Shown one piece after another: positions 44,854-54,529 of a stretch of DNA of 54,529 nt. Source of the DNA: Gryganskiella cystojenkinii (taxonomy: Eukaryota; Mortierellomycota; Mortierellomycetes; Mortierellales; Mortierellaceae). Within the stretch, counting starts at the first letter, position 1. Each line of letters starts with the position of its first letter. The notes beneath the pieces are model-generated. The model did no database searches and was not told the DNA's origin. It saw nothing but the letters and a program-made list of their open reading frames with translations. The position numbers and the translations under genes were made by a program. The stretch spans positions 1 through 54,529 of the forward strand of contig JAAAIG010000011.1 of assembly GCA_015852425.1 (NCBI GenBank). Direction: 5' to 3'.

Positions 44854-47330
44854 ATGGCTGACAACAACTTGCGCTTCGACGGACGTGTCGTTATCGTGAC
44901 CGGTGCCGGTGGTGGACTCGGACGTTCCCATGCTCTCGCTTTCGGTGCCCGTGGTGCCTCTGTCGTTGTTAACGATCTTGGTGCTTCCCACACCGGTGAG
45001 GGTGCCTCCTCCCGTGCTGCCGATGTTGTCGTTGAGGAGATCCGTGCTGCCGGTGGCAAGGCTGTTGCCAACTACGACTCTGTCTTGGATGGTGACAAGA
45101 TTGTCGAGACTGCCATGAAGGCTTTCGGTCGTGTCGATATCGTCATCAACAACGCCGGTATTCTCAAGGATGTCTCCTTTGCCCGTATGACGGATCAGCA
45201 GTGGAACTTGATCTTCCAGGTTCACGTCGAGGGTGCCTACAAGGTCCTCAAGGCTGCCTGGCCCATCTTCCGTCAACAGAAGTATGGTCGTATCATCAAC
45301 ACCAGTAAGTTTGAACTTTCAAAAATGAACGGCGAAAAAAAGGGAAAAAAAGTAGAATTCTACCCTGGGTACTAACTTTTGGCGCTTGCCCTTGCTATTT
45401 CTCATCGTAGCCTCTGCTGCTGGTCTCTACGGAAACTTCGGTAAGTTGACATATCGTCAAGGACAAGCTGCAGGACAATGCAAGGGAAGGCAGAAACGAG
45501 CAATTCCCAGCAGCAGCGTGAAACTCACCTCCAACCGTTCACTTTTTCATAAACATTATAGGTCAGGCCAACTACTCTGCTGCCAAGCTCGCCCTTGTCG
45601 GTTTGACCCAGACTCTTGCTCTCGAGGGCAAGAAGGACAACATTCACTGCAACGTCATTGCGCCTATGGCTGCTTCCCGCATGACTGAGACCGTTCTCCC
45701 CCCCGATATGCTCGCCTCCTTGAAGCCCGAGATGGTCACTCCTTTGGTCGAGTACCTCTGCCACGAGGACACCACTGAGAACGGATCCATCTTTGAGGTC
45801 GGCGCCGGTTTCGTCGGAAAGCTCCGCTGGGAGCGTACTGGAGGCCACGGTTTCCCCATCAACAAGACCCTGTTGCCCGAGCACATCTCGTCCGAATGGG
45901 CCAAGATCACGGACTTTGAGGATGGTCGTGCCACCCACCCTACTTCGACCGCCGAGTCCATGGAGGGCATCATGGCCAACTTTGAGAACGTTGCTGGTGA
46001 TGCTTCTGCCCGCCCCAAGGTCGTCTCTGCCGATGGCAAGGTTGATGTTGAGGCTGCCAAGAGCTTGACTTTCGAGAGCGAGGTCTTTGAGTACTCTGAG
46101 CGTGATGTTATCCTGTACAACCTCGGTATCGGTGCCACCCGCAAGGATTTGCACCTCGTTTACGAGAACAACGAGGCCTTTGGTGCCGTCCCCACCTTTG
46201 GTGTCATTCCTTCGTTCACCGCCATGAACGCCGTTCCCTTCGGTGAGATCCTCCCCTCGTTCAACCCCATGATGCTCCTCCACGGTGAGCAGTACCTCGA
46301 GATCATCAAGCCTTTCCCCACCCACGGAAAGTTGACCTCGACCCCCTATGTTGTTGACATCCTCGACAAGGGCAAGGGATGCGTTGTCACCATTGGTGTC
46401 AAGACTGTCGATGAAGCTGGCGATGATATCTGCGTCAACGAGTTCACCATGTTCATCCGTGGTGCCGGTAACTTTGGTGGCAAGAAGGAGGGTGCTGACC
46501 GTGGTGCCTCCACCGCTGTCAACCAGGCCCCCAGCCGCAAGCCCGACCACGTTGTCCAAGAGAAGACTGGCGAGGACCAGGCCGCCTTGTACCGTCTCTC
46601 TGGTGACTGGAACCCTCTCCACATCGATCCCGATATGGCCGCTGTTGGAGGCTTTGATGTCCCAATTCTCCACGGTCTCTGCTCGTTCGGTGTTGCCGGT
46701 AAGCACATCTTCAAGACTTACTGCAACAACGATGCTGCCTCATTCAAGAACATCAAGGTTCGTTTCGCCAAGACTGTCAACCCCGGCGAGACCCTCGAGA
46801 CTTCCATGTGGCGCGAGGGTAACAAGGTCCTCTTCCAGGTCCGTGCTGTCGAGCGTAATGTCATTGTCATCTCCAACGCCGCTGTTGAGCTTCAGGGTGA
46901 TGCTTTGAAGGCTGCCCCTGCTGCCGCTGCCGCTGCTGCCCCTGCCGCTGGTGCTGCCTCGGGTGACTTTAAGTCTGCTGCTGCTTTCGATCAGATCAAG
47001 ACCGGTATCGAGGCCATGTCCTCGGCCGATCGTCTGGCTCAGGTCAAGAAGATCAAGGGTATCTTCCAGTTCGATATCACCAATGACGAGGGTAAGACCG
47101 CCACCTACCACATCGACCTCAAGAACGGTGAGGGTGCTGTCGGCTCCGGCCCTGCCTCCGCCAAGCCCGATGTTGTCATCTCTGTCAAGGACAGCACCTT
47201 TGTTGAGCTTGCCTCCGGCACTGCCAACGCCCAGAAGTTGTTCATGTCTGGTGCCATCAAGGTCAAGGGTCAGGTCATGCTTGCCACTAAGCTCGGCGAT
47301 GTCCTCAAGGCCAACAAGTCCAAGTTGTAA
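44854..47330 (+). CDS. Peroxisomal multifunctional beta-oxidation enzyme (SDR-MaoC-SCP2)
   Basis: This enzyme hydrates trans-2-enoyl-CoA to (3R)-hydroxyacyl-CoA and oxidises it to 3-ketoacyl-CoA in peroxisomes. Three exons (44854-45304, 45411-45440, 45562-47330) give 749 residues. The N-terminal SDR domain has [12 protein letters not shown] (16-27), INNAG, S152, and Y165/K169 in ANYSAAK. The MaoC hot-dog domain has the hydratase-2 signature [14 protein letters not shown], with D509 and H514 in the catalytic positions. An Ala/Pro linker leads to an SCP2-like lipid-binding domain (about 630-749). The C-terminus is SKL, a type 1 peroxisomal signal. This is the layout of animal HSD17B4. Ascomycete Fox2 instead has two SDR domains and no SCP2. 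The middle exon is only 30 bases. The strong GCC/GTC/AAG codon bias suggests high expression. Confidence 0.95.
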
Positions 47331-47466
47331 AAAAAAAAGAAAACACCCCAGTAACGAACTCTTCTAAAACATTCTCTCTTCCATTCGCAAAAAACAACAA
47401 CCCCATATTACCCCCAAATCATTGTATTGCTTTCTTTTTTCTATGTACTCTAATACGAACCTGATA

Positions 47467-47472
47467 AATAAA
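47467..47472 (+). terminator. Likely poly(A) signal of the FOX2-like gene
   Basis: AATAAA is 137 bases after the stop codon and only 44 bases before the stop of the convergent gene on the other strand. Confidence 0.5.
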
Positions 47473-47515
47473 TGACAAAAAGAAGCAATCTCAAAAAAAT
47501 GGACGATAGAAAATT

Positions 47516-48555
47516 TTACAGGAAGAGTGTGCCAACTAGCAGAACAGCGAGAGGAAGAAGATAGGAGATCCATGAGGAAAGGATCACCTGTGTTGGAGAG
47601 TTGCTAGCACTTTGACCTTTGTTGGCAGCAGGAGGAACGAAGGCACCATCGCCCGAATCCAGACAGGCCTCCTGGAAAGCCGCAAGAGAGTTACTATTGT
47701 AAAGAGCGCGATAATCAGCTTTTTTGTAAGATCAATCCTTGCGCTCTTTGGAACATGGAAAGCAAACACATTTTTTTCCACATACCTCACGTTTTGCAAG
47801 ACAAGCTCGTCCAAGAAATTGCGCTGGTTTGAGATTCGGAAACACGTCAGGCAGACCTTGGTCGCGGCTAATCCCTGAGAAGGGCAGATGCATTGCAAGA
47901 AAGGCATCAAAGTCGTGAACTCTGCAGGGGCCAAGTTTGAGTTCCCCTCTGCTGTTGCTGTGGTATTGGAGGATGCGGTCACAAAAGACGAGGTCGGTAT
48001 CGCCGAATTCGAGTTGAAATTGATGTTGGTTGATGATGCCACGGTGGACAGGTTGCCATAGGTACCATCTTTCTCACCAGGCATTCGAGGCAATCTTCCG
48101 AGGGTCTGTTTCGCGATTTGATTGCACTCTTTGAGCTTGGGATAAAAATACTTGCATTTCTGACAGGATTCTGAACCAGGTGGGAAAAAAGGGTCAGTGG
48201 CATTCGGATTAATGTTGGTCGCCGGAGGGACAAAGAGAACCGTTGGTAGTGTGATCACGATTTTGGGAGTCTTGGTCTTGGTCGGTGTGATACCAGTAAT
48301 ATCTGACGGTGGCACCGGAAGTGCGCCAGAGTCTGGGGACGTTACTGGAGTAGGTGTGGGGGGAAAGGAACCGGTAAGCTCTGGATCGCCAGCATGACCG
48401 TACCCGCTGCTGTCGCTTTCTTCTTCATTGTCATCATCCGCGGCAGAGACAACGTGGAGAAAGAGAGAAATAAAGGCCAGGAGGAGAAGGAGTCGGAAGA
48501 TTCTACGACAACGAGGACGAGATGTTGGTCGAAGACTTTTGTTTATTGAGGCCAT
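47516..48555 (-). CDS. Cysteine-rich, predicted GPI-anchored surface protein, function unknown
   Basis: Two exons (48555-47791, 47671-47516) give 306 residues. A signal peptide (RRIFRLLLLLAFISLFLHVVSA) precedes an acidic stretch and a Pro/Thr-rich region up to about 128. Eight cysteines follow at 131, 134, 144, 222, 224, 235, 238 and 258. A 77-residue Ser/Thr/Asn-rich insert with several N-x-S/T sites lies between the third and fourth. The last exon supplies the eighth cysteine, a short hydrophilic spacer and a terminal hydrophobic segment (SWISYLLPLAVLLVGTLFL), typical of a GPI signal. The donor is aac|gtgagg; this choice puts E-A-C in frame and yields the GPI tail, whereas unspliced reading gives an implausible basic tail. 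The cysteine spacing matches the protein at 38971-40287 exactly. No known family is recognised. Confidence 0.8.
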
Positions 48556-49756
48556 TTATGTTTTTATCTTGTGCAACAACTGGTCGTGTGTGTACGTGAG
48601 TGCAAGTGCGCACAGGAATGAAGAGACGTTTAGGAGTGAGGAGTAAAGAAGAGTTGCTAAAAGTAGTACAAGAGAGACCCATTTCAGCAGTAAGGATGTT
48701 TGCAAAAATAACATCCTCTCTGGTCATTCAAAGGCTGTCGCACCAGGCGCCCCATGGAAGCGGGAAAAAAGATCAAACCCATTTGTGGTCCGTTCCCCTT
48801 GAAAAACATCATTTTTATTCTCGGACAACCAACCCATGGTTGCACGTGGACTCGTAAAAAGAGGAAACCGTTTCGAGTGAACGCGTCCCTAGCCAGGGAA
48901 GGGGTGACTATGGTGCCTGGTTGTACCTCCTTTCTTTTCTTTGTGCTCTGCAAAACAGACCGTCCGACTGAACTCTCTTGTTTTTGTCTTCGATTGCCTG
49001 TATTCCTTGAGCTCTGGGTCAGTCTTGGTTGGTGTTGTTATCCGTTCGCCTTTCTGATCTGCATTCGATTGTCTCTATCTCCAGCTTCACGCTTCTTCTT
49101 GGATATCATGGTAGCTTTTTGTTGCAATGAACGAGTCCTGTCATATGCTGCCAATCGTTGGTCCCAGTCGTCAGCGACGGTCTTGACCCCCCTTTCGATC
49201 ACCGGCAACCTCGAGTGCTGGCTTTTTCAAATCAGCCTGCGAAGGATGCCGTAGTTGCTAATGTACGTCGTCGAGGACCATGCGTCCCAGAAGGCGCCCG
49301 GAAGACTACCGAGACGCGGGACGAGGGACGAGACCGAGAAAGACCAACGTAACAACAGGCTGGTAAAGACGCAGCGCGACAAAGCAACGTACAAAAAGGA
49401 CAAGCAGCGATGAGGCCTGTCAAGAGGTTGACATTTTGAAGCCCAAGAAAAATGGATCTAGTCGACAGTGTGTAGAGTCATTCCGGAATCCAGCAGTGAA
49501 AAAGTCAAAGACGGGAATTATCTTTATTGTGCAAGATTATTGTCAGCAGACGAGGGCTGACGCCAAGTGTCCTCTTTTTAACGGAAACAGTACCCACAAG
49601 GAAGCTCGAGGCTTTGTCAAACTGGCGCATCATATCTCGCGGAACGAGTATATGCCGGAAGCCAAAGCGCGACGGGTCAAATTTTAGGGAATAAAGACAA
49701 CATTTTTATTCAGAAATGAATTTTTGATCGAGATATCCATTGCATCACACAGCCGC
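48556..49756. other. Intergenic region with one unassigned short ORF
   Basis: Most of this stretch holds nothing recognisable. A + strand frame at 49436-49687 encodes 83 residues of normal composition (lysine-rich start, GIIFIVQDYCQQ, GFVKLAHHISRNEYMPEAK). It ends 2 bases before an AATAAA at 49690-49695. It begins at a TTG, so if real it would be the last exon of a gene whose upstream exons I cannot find. On the - strand, AATAAA at 49710-49705 is the likely poly(A) signal of the uL5 gene. Confidence 0.3.
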
Positions 49757-51238
49757 TTACTTGCGGTTGGTGAGGATACTAAAGAAATGAAGAACAATAA
49801 CAAAGAAAAGAAAGTTCAGTTATCATTGCCCCGAAAAATAGTGCTTGATAGCCGTATCTGGTACTGAAAACTTTTCTTTTTTTTCAAGTCCATATCAAAA
49901 CACGAGACTTACCCATCGTAACGCTGCTTGAACCAGTTCATGGTCTCCTCCTTGTTGACACGGTGGTTGGCACCAACCTTGGCAACGCAACGACGACGCT
50001 TGGTGATGCGGTTACCGGGACGGTTCATGCAGACGAAGAAGTCCATACCGTAAATACCGATGGAGGGATCGTACTTGATACCCAAATCGATGTGCTCCTG
50101 GATACCGAAGCCGAAGTTGCCGGTCTCGGAGAAGTTGGCCTTCTTCAACTCGTACTCCTTAACCTTGAGACCACGCTCGAGAATCTCCTCGGCCTTGGGG
50201 CCACGGACGGTGACGTGAACGGCGATCTTCTCGTTACGACGGATACCGAAGGTACGGACGGTGTAACGGGCCTTGGAGTAGACGGGGGTCTGACCGGTCA
50301 ACTGCTCAAGAACCTTGGCGGCACGGGTCAATCTGTCACCAGACTCGCCGACGCAAATGTTGAGAACGAGCTTCTCGAGGCGCAACTCGCGCATGACGTT
50401 GGTGGTGGTAGGGGCCTCAGCAGACTATTATTTTTCGAAACCGACCGAAGAGTAGATTTTTTTGGTATAGAGAGTACAAAATAGGGACAAAAGTCCGTGT
50501 TATTAAGACCGCAACCCGAAAAAAAATACAATCGTTTTCTGAAAATAGTGCTTCCGGCATCCCTCCTCCCAGTATCCTGAGTTTCGTTTTCAGGTGAAAA
50601 ACAAGGTAGCAGAAGAGAGCGATGTCGGATCTTTTCCTATGCCTGGGGTCGATGTCTTCAACTCATGAATACTGATCCAAGATCCTGGATAGTGGCTGCC
50701 CCTGAATATCGCCCTTTGAAGTGTATTTTTCCTGAGTGACTGGCGTCCTGATAGCCTCTTGATGATTGTTCCTTGGCAAACGATATGCAGTTAAGATGTC
50801 ATTATCGCCAATCAGCCTCTTGCTGGGGTTCCAAACAGAGGACGAGCGTAATGAGACTCCAACAACGAAGGATCCATTTCGCGATCGCCCCCCATCCTCT
50901 TTGCCTCAAGAAAGATCGCAACGACGGCTCGATGCCATCGAATTGACGGACTGACACGAACGGACCATTGTTCTCCTTCTGTCGCTATGAGACGGCTCTT
51001 TAAGAGACTTCACTGAAACCATGGGTCAAAAAACGCTGAATCAGATTGACGCCATGGGATGATGTCAATCTGACCAGATCTCTCTGAGACCACTTTCCCG
51101 AGTTGGACGCCAACCCTGATAACGGCAGTTGGTCGACAGGTGGTGCAGGATTCGAGTTGTTGGGACGGATGGCTGATCCAGAGTCCATGGATTGATGGTC
51201 CACGACGGATTGAAGGTCTATTTCACGTGACTTGCCAT
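49757..51238 (-). CDS. RPL11: 60S ribosomal protein uL5 (L11)
   Basis: Large-subunit protein of the central protuberance, which contacts 5S rRNA. Exons 50424-49913 and 49778-49757, plus an initiator exon that is ATG alone (51238-51236), give 178 residues, the human length. Exon 2 encodes [20 protein letters not shown], then [40 protein letters not shown] and [20 protein letters not shown]. It ends in YDG; the last exon adds ILTNRK. Exon 2 opens in phase 0 at a clear acceptor (taatag|tct), so only an ATG-ending exon can precede it. The chosen ATG follows a pyrimidine-rich leader and is followed by GCAAGT, a GC-type donor. This border is inference; it is supported by the matching start of RPS27. 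Intron 1 would be 811 bases. Confidence 0.92.
51041..51073. repeat. Inverted repeat in uL5 intron 1
   Basis: TCAGATTGAC (51041-51050) and GTCAATCTGA (51064-51073) are perfect 10-base arms around a 13-base loop. This lies within the proposed first intron and outside any readable protein. RPS27 intron 1 also contains inverted repeats. Confidence 0.75.
51223..51230 (-). promoter_or_regulatory. TCACGTGA palindrome at the first 5' splice site of uL5
   Basis: On the gene's strand the order is ATG, five bases (gcaag), then TCACGTGA followed by AA. RPS27 has ATG, gtgcg, TCACGTGA, AA. The spacing is identical, and the palindrome again starts at intron base +6. Confidence 0.5.
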
Positions 51239-51429
51239 CTTCAAGATATTTGACTTAGAAAGTAAAGAAGGAACAAAAAATTGCACGCCGCTGATCCTTA
51301 TTTGAGACAAAGAAACGAAAATGCACGTGATTCAAAAATAGTGTATATTATTATGGTGCAATGCCGCTGCATGATTAAGGTATGAGATGAAATATGAAGT
51401 TGAAACAACTTTTCTCGTTGCTCTTTTTT

Positions 51430-53475
51430 TTACGCGGATCCGTCGTTGACAGGAAGGCGGGAAGCCTCTTTGTGTCTCGAATCCACATAGGCTTCCCATT
51501 CGGATTCCTCCTGCTCCTTTGAAACCCACTTGACACCAAAGGTACCGATTCGAACAAGACGACCACAGACTCTCAGCCTCATAAACTCTCCCTTGACCTT
51601 GGGCAACAATCGGTCGTGGATATTTGTGCCGACAAACAACAAGAAAATGAATCCGACACAAGCCACAGCCAGGATCCAGTGCAAGTTGGCAGAGTACACG
51701 AAGGGATCCTTGACCGTGTACCCAGTCTCGAGCAAATGGTTATAAATCTCGGTGAACAACAGGCCTCCACCAACACCAGCCAAAGACCAGGCTGTGAGGA
51801 TGATGCCATGGAGGGCACCAATGTTGGAGGGACCAAACATATCGCACAAGAATGCGGGGATACAACCAAATCCGCCACCATAGCAGGCAGTCAAGATCCA
51901 GATCACGAGCAAGAAGGCCCAGTAGACCTGCTTCTCCATAATAGTGGGCAATGCCGCCAAGATGACGACCTGCGAAAACAACATGGCAAAGAACGAGTTC
52001 TTGCGACCGAGTTTGTCCGACACTGTGGAAAAGAAGAGTCGACCACCGAGATTGAAACCACCGTTGATGGCGACGATCGTCGCAGCCGTAGCCTCGTCCT
52101 TACCAAAGATATCCTTGACAATGTTCGCGAGACGAGAGAGGAAGACGAGACCGGCGATCGAGTTTCCAAAGAACATAACGTACATAATCCGGTACTCCTT
52201 GGAAAAGATGGCGGAACTGAGGACCATGTTCACACCAGGATCCTTATAATCCTGGGCCGCCTTCTCGTTCGCGTGCGATTCGGGGTCGACTGCGGGGTCA
52301 GCACTGGAACCGTCTTGTTGTTCACCGCTAGTGGTCTGAGTGACCTTGTTTCGGTACATGTCCATGCCATTGACCTGGAATCCTGGTGGGGGCACACGGA
52401 AGACGATAGCGCAGAGCAGCATGGCAGCGAAATAACAGCAACCGAGAACAACAAACGACAGAGGCAAACCAACAGACGCGATCAAGGGCTGAGGAACCTT
52501 GGCCAAGATGATGGAACCGGCACCGAATCCACAGACAGCGAAACCAGCGGCCAAACCACGACGATCCGGGAACCACTTTTGCAAGGCAGAAACAGGAGAG
52601 ATGTAGCAGAGACCGAGACCGGCACCACCGAGGACACCGTATCCGAAATAGAGCAGAGCCATGATCTTTGCGTAGATACCGATCGCAGCAATCATGTTAC
52701 CCAAAAAGAAAACAGTCGCGCCCAAGATCGCGGCCAACTTTGGACCGTTACGCTCCAGCCAGGGACCGTTGATGGCAGCAGAGATACCGAAGCAGCCTAA
52801 AACAAATAGGGGGAGGAGGCGTTGGGAACACAAATTAAAAAAGACTCTCGTTTGGTGAGAAGAAACGGTGTCGACAAATCTCAAAATAGAATTGGGTCTT
52901 TACCGACAGCAATGTAAAAAGTGATGGCGGCATTGTGAGTAGGAGGGGCAGCCTTGCCCGTGGCAGGGTTGGTTACCATGCCGTAGATATACCCATCAAT
53001 GGGGTCATTGTAGACAGACCCTGAAAGAGACGCGAGTTCGGGGAGAAAGACAAGGTGAAAAAAAATGTCAATCACACCACTTTTGACGTTAACCTTTTCG
53101 AGGAGCTAGCATTTTTTTTTTCATCTGACCTATCCCACTTACAGGTATAGAGGGATCCGCAAATAGCTTGGAAGCTATGTAGGGAGAGCGGAGGGAGAGG
53201 GGAGGGAATGAAACGCATTAGTGATCCGTTTTGTCAGTCAAATGGAATAGATCGACATACCATAACTTTAAAAAAATCTTAAAATCTTTTCAATGCGTAA
53301 AGGCAGCAACGTACATAAAAGCTGTAGGGAACATGATCCATCGATTGAAGGGCACGCTGCAGAAGAGGAATTTCTCGCGTTCAATCGTACGGGAGGTGCG
53401 ATGATAGGTAGTATCGCTGTAGTGGCGGTAGATTGCTCGAACCATAGGGTTCGAGGAAGACTCTTGAGTGGACAT
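51430..53475 (-). CDS. MFS transporter of the OFA (oxalate/formate antiporter-like) family
   Basis: Four exons (53475-53315, 53174-53143, 53020-52904, 52796-51430) give 558 residues. Splicing yields NRWIMFPTAFIFQAICGSLY followed by TWSVYNDP, the typical first helix of OFA-type monocarboxylate carriers; the 32-base second exon is needed to complete it. The rest has the 12-helix MFS pattern, with a hydrophilic loop in the middle (about 260-300: SGEQQDGSSADPAVDPES) and a cytosolic C-tail. The motif-A-like loops are PDRRGLAAG and SDKLGRKN. The substrate is probably a small carboxylate, but it cannot be read from sequence. A 5' leader intron from about 53698 to 53513 is possible. Long frames on the + strand here are shadows. 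Confidence 0.9.
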
Positions 53476-54529
53476 GTTGGTTGTAAAAGGTGTTCCTCGC
53501 CTACGAACTGATTGGAAATCAATGTTTAGGGGTGTGAGATGGCGCGATATAAGAACGAAATAGACAGGGTACAAGGACGTGGGAGGGGTCTCGGTTCGAA
53601 TGTGGGGAGTCAATCGAAAGAGGTGACAAGAGACGAAGGAGAAGAGAGATGGGTCAACAGTGGTGAGATGGACGATAAAGTTGAGAATGTCGTTTACCTT
53701 CTGCGGATGTGAAATATAAAAAAGATGAAGTGGGACGAGAGAGTGTGTGTGGGACAAGGAGACAAAGAGTGAAGAGAAAGAAATAATAAAAAAAAGGAAC
53801 AGGAACAGTAAAAATGAAAGAAGATAATCTGCGGAAAAGGGAGCCGTCGTTGGAAAACCTTTTTCGATCTGGGTCTGGCGCCGGCGGGTGGAGCGTTTAG
53901 ATCTTCAGGGATATGTGAATTTTGGAGTATCACGAAGACTCAAGTCCTGGCATTGCCAGAGTCGAAAACAGAGAGCCATCATCATGTCATGTTACATCCC
54001 GGCAAAGAAAGAGAACTGCAAAGAAAAAAAAGATCTCCCTGCATAAGTAACCTAGGATTAGACCAACACAAACGCGGCACTGGGTGTGTTGATGCTCCGT
54101 CTTGTTGTTACTCCCCCCATCCCTCCGTTTGCTTGCTGACCCATTAGCAAAGAAACTGTAAAGAAGCATTGAAGCAGAAGCCTTTACTCTGTACCGTCGA
54201 GACCAAGCGCGAAGCGCCGGCTCACAAAAGCTGCATCCCTGATTAAGGAGGATCTAGTTAACACTCCCCTTTTGCTTTTTTTTTTTTTCTTTCGTCTATG
54301 GATCCTCACCTTTCCCAAAGTATCCATGGCCCCGTACCAGGGACTAAGGGGACTGTCCATTTTTTTTTCGTCTTTTGTATTGTACTTCGGACGGAGTCTT
54401 ACCTTGCGTTGGAATCGAGGGATGAAAAGAGAAACAGAGGGGGGGACAATGATTGCATGTCAGGTTTAACAGTTGAGTTTTTTCTGTATGCTGACTATTG
54501 CGACGACAAGGGTAGAGTGTTTCTCAGTT
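53476..54529. other. Upstream of the MFS gene to the window end, no gene recognised
   Basis: The stretch just upstream of the MFS start is pyrimidine-rich on the - strand, as expected of a leader. The last 600 bases hold only short low-complexity frames; no conserved protein, tRNA or repeat family is visible. Confidence 0.4.

Noticed and set aside
45525..46706. 393-codon - strand frame opposite the FOX2-like gene
   Set aside because: Shadow of a strongly codon-biased gene; no recognisable protein.
51616..52800. 394-codon + strand frame opposite the MFS transporter
   Set aside because: Antisense shadow with hydrophilic, family-less translation.

Overview
This window looks like nuclear DNA of an early-diverging filamentous fungus. 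A Mortierella-like Mucoromycota lineage is my best guess, but that is inference. The signs are 49 short spliceosomal introns in 16 protein genes (15 of them split), a Zn2Cys6 regulator with glutamine tracts, a 1,3-beta-glucan synthase, an F-box/LRR protein of a type that is abundant in Mortierella, and housekeeping proteins that align with both yeast and animal families. I found no prokaryotic operons, CRISPR arrays, rRNA genes or complete tRNA genes. I rebuilt exons by hand from protein conservation, GT/GC...AG borders and reading phase, and every multi-exon model below closes in frame.

Layout, left to right. 1-1784: upstream region. 1785-7794 (+): FKS1 glucan synthase. 8095-9636 (+): ribosomal protein eS27. 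10232-13491 (+): CDC6. 14041-20074 (-): clathrin heavy chain. 21371-24243 (+): C-terminal RING ubiquitin ligase with SUMO-interaction-like motifs. 24777-28923 (-): Zn2Cys6 transcription factor. 29673-31848 (+): TBC1D20/Gyp8-type Rab GAP. 32083-33017 (-): PRA1/Yip3 family protein. 33841-34590 (+): predicted GPI-anchored hevein-like chitin-binding protein. 34941-36745 (+): proteasome ATPase Rpt4. 38971-40287 (+): cysteine-rich single-pass membrane protein. 41311-42939 (-): F-box/LRR protein with 16 repeats. 44854-47330 (+): peroxisomal multifunctional beta-oxidation enzyme of the animal layout SDR-MaoC-SCP2 ending in SKL. 47516-48555 (-): second cysteine-rich protein, predicted GPI-anchored. 49757-51238 (-): ribosomal protein uL5 (L11). 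51430-53475 (-): OFA-type MFS transporter.

The genes do not form one pathway, but themes recur: cell wall and surface (glucan synthase, chitin-binding protein, two cysteine-rich surface proteins), membrane traffic (clathrin, Rab GAP, PRA1), and ubiquitin/proteasome (RING ligase, Rpt4, F-box protein). Convergent pairs CDC6/CHC1, RING/TF and TBC/PRA1 have closely spaced 3' ends.

The most interesting points are these. (1) Both ribosomal protein genes appear to have a first coding exon that is only the ATG, followed exactly 5 bases later by the palindrome TCACGTGA lying on the 5' splice site. (2) Two otherwise different surface proteins share an exact eight-cysteine spacing. (3) The RING protein has several SUMO-interaction-like motifs. 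(4) The beta-oxidation enzyme has the animal rather than the usual ascomycete layout. (5) Two GC-AG introns can be argued from the sequence.
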